A stretch of DNA of 64,000 nucleotides. It comes from Acrocarpospora corrugata. Lineage in GTDB: Bacteria; Actinomycetota; Actinomycetes; Streptosporangiales; Streptosporangiaceae. Position 1 is the stretch's first letter. Every line of letters begins with the position of its first letter. Position numbers and translations under genes: made by a program. The notes beneath the pieces are model-generated. The model made no database searches. It worked only from the letters and a program-made list of their open reading frames with translations, and was not told where the DNA came from. The stretch lies in NCBI RefSeq assembly GCF_009687845.1, contig NZ_BLAD01000054.1:25689-89688 (forward strand). Direction: 5' to 3'. Below are positions 46,177 to 53,078 of the stretch, one piece after another.

Positions 46177-47358
46177 ATGACATCTGCTGAGGCTTCGGCA
46201 GCCCGTTATGACCGGGCCACCGCGGCGCTCGAACCTCCGTTCGCGGTGGTCGACCTGGACGCCCTGCGCGCCAACGCCGCCGACCTGGTCCGCCGCGCCG
46301 CCGGGAAGCCGATCAGGGTGGCCAGCAAGTCGATCCGCAGCCGCGCGATCCTGGAACGCGTCCTGGCGATGGAGGGTTTCGCCGGAATCATGGCGTACAC
46401 CCTCGAAGAGGCGCTCTGGCTGGTCTCCTGCGGATTCACCGACATCCTGGTCGCCTACCCGACCGCCGACCGCACCGCCATCGCCGCCCTCGGCGCCGAC
46501 CCCCGGGCAGCCCGCGAGATCACCCTCACCATCGACTCCTCCGACCACCTGGACCTCCTGGACGGCCTCCCCCACGAAATCCGGATATGTCTTGATATCG
46601 ACGCTGGATTTGTCGCCATGGCCGGAAAGTTCCGCGCGGGCGCGCTGCGCTCCCCCATTCGCGACCCCGACCAGGCCACCGAACTCGCCGCCCACATCGA
46701 CAAACGCCCCGGACTCCGCCTGGTCGGACTCCTCTCCTACGAGTCCCAGATCGCCGGCGTCGGCGACAAACTCCCCGGCCTGTACGGCAAAGCCGTCCGC
46801 CTCATGCAAACCCTGTCCCGCCGCGAACTCATCATCCGGCGCGGCCGCATCGTCCAGGCCGTCCGCCAGGTCACCGACCTGGAATTCGTCAACGGCGGCG
46901 GCACCGGCAGCCTCGACCGGACCGTACGCGAAAAGGCGATAACCGAAGTAGCCGCGGGTTCCGGTTTCTACCACCCGCGCCTATTCGACTTCTACCGCGA
47001 TTTCACCGGCATCCCCGCCGCCCTGTTCGCGCTTTCCGTGGTCCGCAAACCGTCGCCCTGCGTGGCCACCGTCCTGGGCGGCGGCTATCACGCCTCCGGC
47101 GCGCCCGGCCCGACCCGGCTGCCCCAGCCCTACCTTCCGGCCGGGCTCGCCTACCACCCCGACGAGGGCGCGGGCGAAGTCCAGACCCCCCTGCTCGGCG
47201 AGGCGGCCAACGACCTGCGGGTGGGCGACCGGGTCTGGTTCCGCCACGCCAAAGCCGGCGAACTCTGCGAGCACTTCCCCAGCCTTCTCCTGATCGAGGG
47301 CTCCGAAATCACCGAAGAAGTCCCCACGTACCGAGGCGAAGGCAAGGCCTTCCTGTAA
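46177..47358 (+). CDS. PLP-dependent amino acid deaminase/aldolase (D-threonine aldolase-like)
   Basis: 393 residues of the alanine racemase-fold family that includes D-threonine aldolase and D-serine dehydratase. PLP-binding Lys in IRVASKSIRSRAI, fold-type III strand motifs (CLDIDAGFVAM), and a C-terminal beta domain with LRVGDRVWFRHAKAGELCEHF, whose His and Cys are the usual metal ligands. ATG 46177 is preceded by TGGAGA; ATG 46162 is an alternative. Stands alone; substrate unknown. Confidence 0.85.
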   Translation: MTSAEASAARYDRATAALEPPFAVVDLDALRANAADLVRRAAGKPIRVASKSIRSRAILERVLAMEGFAGIMAYTLEEALWLVSCGFTDILVAYPTADRTAIAALGADPRAAREITLTIDSSDHLDLLDGLPHEIRICLDIDAGFVAMAGKFRAGALRSPIRDPDQATELAAHIDKRPGLRLVGLLSYESQIAGVGDKLPGLYGKAVRLMQTLSRRELIIRRGRIVQAVRQVTDLEFVNGGGTGSLDRTVREKAITEVAAGSGFYHPRLFDFYRDFTGIPAALFALSVVRKPSPCVATVLGGGYHASGAPGPTRLPQPYLPAGLAYHPDEGAGEVQTPLLGEAANDLRVGDRVWFRHAKAGELCEHFPSLLLIEGSEITEEVPTYRGEGKAFL

Positions 47359-47369
47359 CCCGTCTTCTC

Positions 47370-47759
47370 TTACCGCCGACGACGCCGCCGCATGATGAGG
47401 ATCGCGGCCCCCACCGCCAGCGCCACACCCACGCCGATCAGCACCGGAGCGATGTTCGGCGGCGGGTAGTCGTCCTCCCAGCCCTCGCTCTCCCCGGCCC
47501 GCGCCGTGTCGTTCGCCGTCGCCGGCGCGACCCCGTTCGCGAGGTGACCCGCGGAAATGACCCCGTTCGACCGCTGCGCGCCCATGAAGTCGCCGATCGT
47601 CGTCACGACATGCTCGGCCTGCGCCTTCACCTTGGCCACGTTGCGCCCCGCAACCCGCTTGGGGCTGACCCGGTCCGCGATGGCGTCGACCGTGCGCGCC
47701 AACTCCGTCCGGGTGCGCTCGATCTTCCGCTCCAGCGCCGCGGGATCGGTGTCCGCCAT
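47370..47759 (-). CDS. DUF3618 membrane protein
   Basis: 129 residues: the N-terminal DUF3618 helix pair (ALERKIERTRTELARTVDAI, DRVSPKR), a polar middle, one C-terminal membrane helix (IAPVLIGVGVALAVGAAILIM) and a run of six arginines. A common actinomycete envelope-associated protein of unknown role. Convergent with the preceding gene, 11 nt apart. Confidence 0.85.
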   Translation of the reverse strand: MADTDPAALERKIERTRTELARTVDAIADRVSPKRVAGRNVAKVKAQAEHVVTTIGDFMGAQRSNGVISAGHLANGVAPATANDTARAGESEGWEDDYPPPNIAPVLIGVGVALAVGAAILIMRRRRRR

Positions 47760-47901
47760 GGCGATCCCCTCCTGTTGTCTCGTCTGTGATCAGTGTGCCA
47801 GGTCGGGTACGGCCCCCGGACGCCGCCCGACCCGGTAGTTTGTTGCCGTCGCGACCCCGTCGCTGCCCGAGATAACCCAGAACACGCCACGCGGAGGCGA
47901 A

Positions 47902-48375
47902 GTGAGCCAGTCCAAGCTTGAGCCCGGCGACGCCGCGCCGGACTTCATCCTGCCCGACGCCACCGGCGCCGACATCTCGCTGAAAGCCTTCCGCGGCAAA
48001 CGCGTCATCCTGTACTTCTACCCCGCCGCGATGACTCCCGGGTGCACCAAACAGGCCTGCGACTTCCGCGACAACCTGAACTCGCTGACCGCCCACGGCC
48101 TCACCGTCCTCGGCGTGTCCAAGGACAAACCGGCCAAACTCCAGAAGTTCGCCGAACACGACGCCCTCACCTTCCCCCTCCTCTCCGACCCCGGCCTAGA
48201 GGTCCACAAGGCGTACGGCGCCTACGGCGAGAAGCAGAACTACGGCAAGACCATCACCGGCGTCATCCGCTCCACCTTCGTCATCGACCCCGAGGGCAAA
48301 ATCGAAAAGGCCCTCTACAACGTGAAAGCCACCGGCCACGTCGCCCGCCTCCTAAAGGACCTGGCCATTTCCTGA
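47902..48375 (+). CDS. bcp: Thiol peroxidase Bcp
   Basis: Thioredoxin-dependent peroxiredoxin of the BCP/PrxQ class, 157 residues, reducing hydroperoxides in the cytoplasm. Peroxidatic Cys48 and resolving Cys53 in TPGCTKQACDFRD, the intrahelical disulfide pattern of this class; KAYGAYGEK and IRSTFVID follow. GTG 47902 has GGAGG at normal distance. Directly upstream of the tRNA gene. Confidence 0.95.
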   Translation: MSQSKLEPGDAAPDFILPDATGADISLKAFRGKRVILYFYPAAMTPGCTKQACDFRDNLNSLTAHGLTVLGVSKDKPAKLQKFAEHDALTFPLLSDPGLEVHKAYGAYGEKQNYGKTITGVIRSTFVIDPEGKIEKALYNVKATGHVARLLKDLAIS

Positions 48376-48471
48376 CCCCGCAAAACCGGGTGTCTCCCAC
48401 CACCCCTCACCAGGTAAGATGGATGCCACCCGGACGTTCGGCGAACCCGAATTCTCCGCTAATTAAACAAT

Positions 48472-48545
48472 GGGGTTGTGGCCCAATTGGCAGAGGCACA
48501 TGACTTAGGATCATGCCGGTGCGGGTTCGAGTCCCGCCAGCCCCA
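48472..48545 (+). tRNA. tRNA with anticodon UAG (Leu, CUA codon) and short variable loop
   Basis: A 74-nt cloverleaf: acceptor 48472-48478 with 48538-48544 (one G-U pair), D arm 48481-48497 with GG in the loop, anticodon stem 48499-48503/48511-48515, loop CTTAGGA with anticodon TAG at 48506-48508, 5-nt variable loop 48516-48520, T arm 48521-48537 with TTCGAGT, discriminator A; CCA not encoded. The anticodon says leucine, and A73 fits leucine, but bacterial tRNA-Leu normally has a long variable arm, which this lacks. Decoding identity is therefore uncertain. Confidence 0.88.
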
Positions 48546-48553
48546 CGAACGAC

Positions 48554-48606
48554 CGACCCTGCGTGTTCGGAAGCTGCGCTTCCTTCCCGCAGGGTCGTTC
48601 TTCGTT
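48554..48606 (+). terminator. Terminator after the tRNA
   Basis: Outer 10-bp perfect stem CGACCCTGCG / CGCAGGGTCG (48554-48563, 48588-48597) with an inner GGAAG/CTTCC hairpin, followed by TTCTTCGTT. Starts 9 nt after the tRNA. Beyond it, 48607-48788 contains only G6/C6 tracts and no gene. Confidence 0.8.
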
Positions 48607-48788
48607 ACACGGGGGGACGACCCCCCGAGCCCCCCGCTGTGGGGGGCACCGCCCCCCACGGTTGCTATCGCGTTGCCGTGTTTTAGTCCGTGGGTATTGG
48701 GCTCTGCCTATTTCTTGGCGAATAATTATCGGTGGGTGGCCCGGCGATTCGCTTTTTCGTCAGGAGCTTCGCGTTGCCCCTGTGGGGT

Positions 48789-49256
48789 TTACCAGACGAA
48801 AACTGTGAGATGAGGTAGCGCCTTGTCTGCGGCGTCCACCACGGCGATGGCAATCGGTAGGTCGTCGCGGACGCCGTCCTCGTCGATCCATGTGGTTGTG
48901 GTGGGGGTATTCGATCTCGTGGCGAGTTGTGCGGATGCGGTCGATCGGGCGGAGATTGGGCCCATTGAGGCGCCGGATTGGGCGCGGGTGGCGTGTTGGA
49001 TGGCTAGGTGGCCGCCGGTGGCTGTGGCGCGTAGACCCTGGATCTGCAGGAGGGCGGCCAGTGACTTGCGGACGGCGTCGTGGAGGGCGGCATAGGCGAG
49101 GTGTGCGTCTGTGGAGGCGAGGGCTTCCGCGCTCAGCAGGTGTTGGCGGGCTGTAGCAAGTAGTCGTTCGGCGAGTGGGGTGTCGGCGATGACCTGGGTG
49201 AGTTCTCGGCGTTGCAGCATTCCGATGATTTCTTCTCTGCCGCGTGGCCAGCTCAT
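48789..49256 (-). CDS. HEPN-domain protein, likely toxin of a HEPN/MNT pair
   Basis: 155 residues, mostly helical: ATARQHLLSAEALASTDAHLAYAALHDAVRKSL (split helices) is typical of HEPN domains. The candidate RNase motif is R-x6-H in LRATATGGHLAI; the classical spacing is R-x4-6-H. Starts ATG 49256, overlapping the stop of the nucleotidyltransferase gene (ATGA), the standard order for coupled toxin-antitoxin genes. In characterised type VII systems the MNT partner inactivates the HEPN toxin by adenylylation. Confidence 0.75.
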   Translation of the reverse strand: MSWPRGREEIIGMLQRRELTQVIADTPLAERLLATARQHLLSAEALASTDAHLAYAALHDAVRKSLAALLQIQGLRATATGGHLAIQHATRAQSGASMGPISARSTASAQLATRSNTPTTTTWIDEDGVRDDLPIAIAVVDAADKALPHLTVFVW

Positions 49257-49840
49257 TGGCGGCCGTCCGTGGAGAGAACCGGGACGCGGGGGCGGCGGTG
49301 CAATTCGCGAATGAATCCGTCCTCGTCGGCTTCCCAGCGTCTGGGCGCCACGACCACGGTGTTGACCTCACGGCCCAGCCGTGATTTCGCTCGGGCGGTG
49401 GCGTCGTGGAGGTTGTCTCGATCGGGGCGGCCGATGATGAGGAGGTCGATGTCGACGGGGGCCGGGCCGGGTTCGCCGTGCATGCGTGCGGCCCATGAGC
49501 CGAAGACCGCTGCCTCTTCGATGCCGACGAGGTCGGCCAGTTCCTCGGCCAGGATTTGAGCGGGACCGAGCGTGATGGTGATGAGGTCGAGTAGCGGTTG
49601 GTAGAAGGGGGCAGTGTGGTTGGGCTGCACCAGTTTGGTGCGGCCTACGTGCCGGCTGGTGAGGATGGCGGCCTGCTCCAGCCGGGAGATCTCGCGCGCC
49701 ATGGTGCCGGTGTCGGTGTTGGCGGCGGCGGCCAGTTCGCCTATGGAGTGTTCGTGGTCGCTCACGTAGGTGAAGGTCAGCACCGCGCAGGTGATCCGGG
49801 AGCGGAAGATCGGAAAGATGCTGGGCGGTGGCTGCTGCAT
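49253..49840 (-). CDS. Minimal nucleotidyltransferase with winged-helix domain (antitoxin)
   Basis: 195 residues. N-terminal ArsR-like winged helix (HSIGELAAAANTDTGTMAREISRLEQAAI) followed by a nucleotidyltransferase core GSWAARMHGEPGPAPVDIDLLIIG, whose GSxxxR and DxD motifs are intact. ATG 49840 is chosen because GGAGG lies 8 nt upstream; a GTG at 49882 gives an odd Cys/Pro-rich extension. Fusion of DNA-binding and MNT domains suggests one protein both neutralises the toxin and represses the operon from the palindrome at 49896. Confidence 0.82.
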   Translation of the reverse strand: MQQPPPSIFPIFRSRITCAVLTFTYVSDHEHSIGELAAAANTDTGTMAREISRLEQAAILTSRHVGRTKLVQPNHTAPFYQPLLDLITITLGPAQILAEELADLVGIEEAAVFGSWAARMHGEPGPAPVDIDLLIIGRPDRDNLHDATARAKSRLGREVNTVVVAPRRWEADEDGFIRELHRRPRVPVLSTDGRQ

Positions 49841-49895
49841 GCCTGGATCCTCCAGCAGGCATGAGCGTGACGGCTCGATCACGCTCGGTATATTA

Positions 49896-49931
49896 CTGTC
49901 AAACAGCCAGGATATTCTGGCGTTTTGACAG
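49896..49931. promoter_or_regulatory. 36-bp palindromic operator of the HEPN/MNT operon
   Basis: Outer 8-bp perfect arms CTGTCAAA / TTTGACAG and inner GCCAG / CTGGC arms around GATATT, centred about 74 bp upstream of the nucleotidyltransferase start. Symmetry on two levels suggests binding of a dimer or two dimers of the winged-helix protein. Confidence 0.65.
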
Positions 49932-49937
49932 ATTACC

Positions 49938-50192
49938 TCGTCACCGGGCGGGTGAACAGGCCCGCTCAGAGCTCACCCGGCGACGAGCGTAGGGCGGCAG
50001 GTGCCGGGCCTCGCTGGGACTATTCGGGCCTCAGAGGCGCATTTCCTGATTTATCGCGAATTCGCCGGAATGTTCTGGGGAAAATAGCCGGCGGAGTCGG
50101 CTCCGGGGCCCGCAGCAGTCTCGGAGTGACTCCGCCGTGGTCTTTGGTGTGGTGGCAGGGTCGCGCGGTGTGTCCTGGCACCGCGCGACCCT
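49938..50192 (+). ncRNA. Candidate structured RNA ending in a terminator
   Basis: Between the divergent palindrome and the kinase gene lie three successive stems: CTCGTCACCGGG (49938) with CCCGGCGACGAG about 50 bases on (one mismatch); CGGCGGAGTC (50089) with GACTCCGCCG (50128), perfect; and a 14-bp perfect stem 50157-50170/50179-50192 followed by TTT. No credible coding frame ends before the terminator. A plus-strand transcript starting near the palindrome would be about 250 nt. Confidence 0.45.
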
Positions 50193-50195
50193 TTT
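50157..50195 (+). terminator. Strong terminator with no upstream gene
   Basis: AGGGTCGCGCGGTG / CACCGCGCGACCCT, 14-bp perfect stem, 8-nt loop, then TTTT. No protein gene ends upstream on this strand. Downstream, 50196-50367 is the promoter side of the two-component operon. Confidence 0.85.
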
Positions 50196-50367
50196 GGCGA
50201 TCCACCATCGGTTCTTATCCCTTTACCTACCCCAAGGGGCGTTCCCGTTAATGATGATGCTGGGTGGGTCGTAAGGGGGGTGTAAGCGGGGTCTGCGACC
50301 TGAGTCGTAGGTGGGAATCAGTCCTGAGGCGGACCGGGATTGAGCAGGGGATACGTATCGTGGGGGC

Positions 50368-51558
50368 ATGTTCGGCAGACTGCGGGCCTGGAGGCGGGGG
50401 CATCGGGCGGTGGTGGACCTGGTGGCCATCGCGCCATTGGTGGTTTTCTGTCTGGTTACGGTGCCGGAGGCGGTCGGGGCTCCGCTTGTGGCGACGAGTC
50501 TGCGGTTGAGTGTGCCGGCGGCGGTGGGGCTGTCGGTGGCGTTGCTGGGGCCGTTGGTTTGGCGGCGGAGTTATCCGCGTGCGGTGTTCGCGGTCGTGGC
50601 GGGGATCAGTCTGGGGCAGTGGCTGCTGGGGGTTGAGCCGTTGCCGGCGAATCTCGCGGTGCTGGTGGGGATGTATGGGGTCGCGGCGCGGTGTCCGGTG
50701 CAGTGGGCGCTGGGGGCGGGGGCGGTCGCGGAGTTCGGGACTTATCTGGCGTTGCGGGCTTGGAATGATCTGAGTCTGGAGGTGTTCGCGAACGCGTCGG
50801 TGTTCGTGGTGGCGATCTGGATGGCGGGGATCTACGCGAACATGCGGCGGCGGTTCGTGCTGGGGCTGGAGGAGCGGGCGGAGCGGGCCGAGCGGGAGCG
50901 GGATCAGCAGGCGTTGATCGCGACGGCGGCGGAGCGGGCGCGGATCGCGCGGGAGTTGCATGACGTGGTGGCGCACAACGTGAGCGTGATCGTGGTGCAG
51001 GCCGATGGGGCGGGGTTCGCGATCGACAACGATCCGGAGCAGGCGCGCCGGGCCGTACAGGCGATCTCGGCTACCGGGCGGCAGGCGTTGACCGAGATGC
51101 GGCGGCTGGTGGGGGTGCTGCGGGATGACACGGCGGCGGGTGAGGAGTATCAGCCGCAGCCGGGGTTGGGGCAGTTGGAGGAGCTTGTCCGGCAGGTACG
51201 CGTGTCGGGGTTGCCGGTGGACATGACGGTCGATGGTGATCTGTCGGGGTTGCCGGAGGGCGAGCAGTTGGTGATTTATCGGATTGTTCAGGAAGCACTC
51301 ACCAATACCCTCAAGCACGGTGGGCCGGGGGCTCGGGCCGGGGTTCGGGTGGAGGCCGGTAGGCAGGAGATCGTGATCAGGGTGATGGATGACGGGCGTG
51401 GCGCGGCGGCTCGGGTGAGCGAAGGGGGGCACGGGCTGATCGGGATGCGGGAACGGGTCACGATGTATGGCGGGACCATGGACGCGGCTCCCCGTACCGG
51501 GGGCGGGTTCCTGGTGGTGGCGCGGCTGCCGGCGGGCCTGCGCGAGGGGGCGGCGTGA
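50368..51558 (+). CDS. NarL-type sensor histidine kinase
   Basis: 396 residues. Four to five N-terminal membrane helices to about residue 165 with little outside, then the HisKA_3 segment RIARELHDVVAHNVSVIVVQADG containing the phospho-accepting His, and an ATPase domain with VQEALTNTLKHGG, DDGRG and GHGLIGMRERV. A DesK/LiaS-like membrane-stress sensor layout. Coupled to the response regulator by a GTGA overlap. The gene favours G-ending codons, unlike most of the window. The following ABC exporter is the likely target. Confidence 0.93.
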   Translation: MFGRLRAWRRGHRAVVDLVAIAPLVVFCLVTVPEAVGAPLVATSLRLSVPAAVGLSVALLGPLVWRRSYPRAVFAVVAGISLGQWLLGVEPLPANLAVLVGMYGVAARCPVQWALGAGAVAEFGTYLALRAWNDLSLEVFANASVFVVAIWMAGIYANMRRRFVLGLEERAERAERERDQQALIATAAERARIARELHDVVAHNVSVIVVQADGAGFAIDNDPEQARRAVQAISATGRQALTEMRRLVGVLRDDTAAGEEYQPQPGLGQLEELVRQVRVSGLPVDMTVDGDLSGLPEGEQLVIYRIVQEALTNTLKHGGPGARAGVRVEAGRQEIVIRVMDDGRGAAARVSEGGHGLIGMRERVTMYGGTMDAAPRTGGGFLVVARLPAGLREGAA

Positions 51559-52217
51559 TCCGGGTGGTGCTGGTGGACGATCAGCAGCTGGTCCGGACCG
51601 GGTTCCGGATGGTGCTGGGAGCGCAGCCGGACATCGAGATCGTCGCCGAGGCGGCCGACGGGGCCGAGGCGGTGGCGGCGTTGCGTGGAATCAGGGCGGA
51701 TGTCGTGCTGATGGATGTGCGGATGCCTCGAATGGATGGGGTTGAGGCGACGCGGTTGATTCTCGCCGAACCGGATGCGCCGAAGGTGTTGATTCTCACC
51801 ACGTTCGACTTGGATGAATATGCTTTCGCGGCTATTCGAGCGGGGGCGTCCGGATTTCTGCTGAAGGATGTGCCGCCCGCTGATCTGCTGAGCGCGATCC
51901 GGTCGGTGCATGTGGGGGATGCCGTCGTGGCGCCCAGCACGACCCGGCGGCTGCTCGATCTCGTCACCGCGTACCTGCCGAGTGAGAGCAGGCCGGTGGG
52001 CAATTTGAACGTGCTGACGGCGCGGGAACGCGAAGTGCTGCTGCATGTGGCGCGCGGGCTGTCGAATATGGAGATAGCCGCTCAGTTGCACCTGGCCGAG
52101 GCCACGGTGAAAACGCATCTGGGCCGCATCCTGGCCAAACTCGAACTGCGGGACCGAGCCCAGGCCGTCGTGTACGCCTACGAGAGCGGCCTGATCTCCA
52201 GTCGGCCGAAAGGGTGA
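51555..52217 (+). CDS. LuxR/NarL-type response regulator
   Basis: 220 residues. Receiver domain with acidic pair DD at 8-9, phosphorylation site Asp54 in LMDVRMPRMDG, and Lys in FLLKDV; C-terminal HTH LTAREREVLLHVARGLSNME, then TVKTHLGRILAKL. GTG start overlaps the kinase stop. Partner of the preceding kinase; 114 bp upstream of the MacB-type exporter genes, which it probably activates. Confidence 0.95.
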   Translation: MIRVVLVDDQQLVRTGFRMVLGAQPDIEIVAEAADGAEAVAALRGIRADVVLMDVRMPRMDGVEATRLILAEPDAPKVLILTTFDLDEYAFAAIRAGASGFLLKDVPPADLLSAIRSVHVGDAVVAPSTTRRLLDLVTAYLPSESRPVGNLNVLTAREREVLLHVARGLSNMEIAAQLHLAEATVKTHLGRILAKLELRDRAQAVVYAYESGLISSRPKG

Positions 52218-52331
52218 GCCCGCGCTACCTCAGGAGTCGCACCACGCCTGGCCGAAGGCTCCCGGAGGACCAGCCCGAGCCCATTCCGAGGGCCGAGGAA
52301 TGGCCGCGAATCCGGCCCTAGCGTTGACCTC

Positions 52332-53075
52332 ATGACCATTACCACCGAGGTCCGGCACGCCGTCGTAGCCAAGGGACTCGCCAAGATATACGGCCAGGGC
52401 GACGCGGCGGTGCACGCCCTGCGCGGGGTCGACGTGAGCTTCGCCACGGGGGCGTTCACGGCGATCATGGGCCCGTCCGGATCGGGGAAGTCCACGCTCA
52501 TGCACTGCCTCGCGGGGCTCGACACGGTGACCGAGGGCAGCGTGGCCATCGGCGACGTCGAGATCACCCGCCTGTCCGACAAGCAGCTGACGCTGCTGCG
52601 CCGGGAGCGCGTGGGTTTCGTGTTCCAGGCTTTCAACCTGCTGCCCACCCTGACCGCCGAGCAGAACATCCGGCTGCCGCTGGAGATCGCCGGACGCCAG
52701 GCCGACCAGGTGCTGTTCGACCGGGTGATCGACACGGTCGGGCTGCGCGACCGGCTCTCGCACCGGCCGAGCGAACTGTCCGGCGGGCAGCAGCAGCGCG
52801 TCGCCGTCGCGCGGGCGCTGATCAGCAAGCCAAATGTGATCTTCGCCGACGAGCCGATCGGCAACCTGGACTCCCGCAGCGGCGCGGAGGTGCTGGCCTT
52901 CCTCCGTCACTCGGTCCGCGAACTCGGCCAGACCATCGTCATGGTCACCCACGACCCCGGCGCCGCATCGTACGCCGACCGGGTCGTCTTCCTCCGGGAC
53001 GGCCTGCTGGTCAGTGAGCTGACCGACCCCACGCCGCAGACCGTGCTGGACATGCTGCTGAAGCTGGAGGCCTGA
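52332..53075 (+). CDS. MacB/LolD-type ABC ATPase
   Basis: 247 residues. Walker A GPSGSGKST, signature LSGGQQQR, Walker B VIFADEPIGNLD, H-loop MVTHDP. This subtype powers FtsX-family permeases by mechanotransmission rather than transport through the membrane. ATG 52332; the permease follows after 3 nt. The pair, downstream of a NarL-type two-component system, looks like an antimicrobial-peptide or envelope-stress module. Confidence 0.95.
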   Translation: MTITTEVRHAVVAKGLAKIYGQGDAAVHALRGVDVSFATGAFTAIMGPSGSGKSTLMHCLAGLDTVTEGSVAIGDVEITRLSDKQLTLLRRERVGFVFQAFNLLPTLTAEQNIRLPLEIAGRQADQVLFDRVIDTVGLRDRLSHRPSELSGGQQQRVAVARALISKPNVIFADEPIGNLDSRSGAEVLAFLRHSVRELGQTIVMVTHDPGAASYADRVVFLRDGLLVSELTDPTPQTVLDMLLKLEA

Positions 53076-53078
53076 CCG

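Noticed and set aside
48472..48545. tRNA read as an amber suppressor
   Set aside because: The anticodon is UAG, which reads CUA; a suppressor of the UAG stop codon would need anticodon CUA.
49925..50251. 108-codon plus-strand frame over the terminator region
   Set aside because: It crosses a strong terminator and three stem-loops and has no plausible composition; an RNA explanation fits better.
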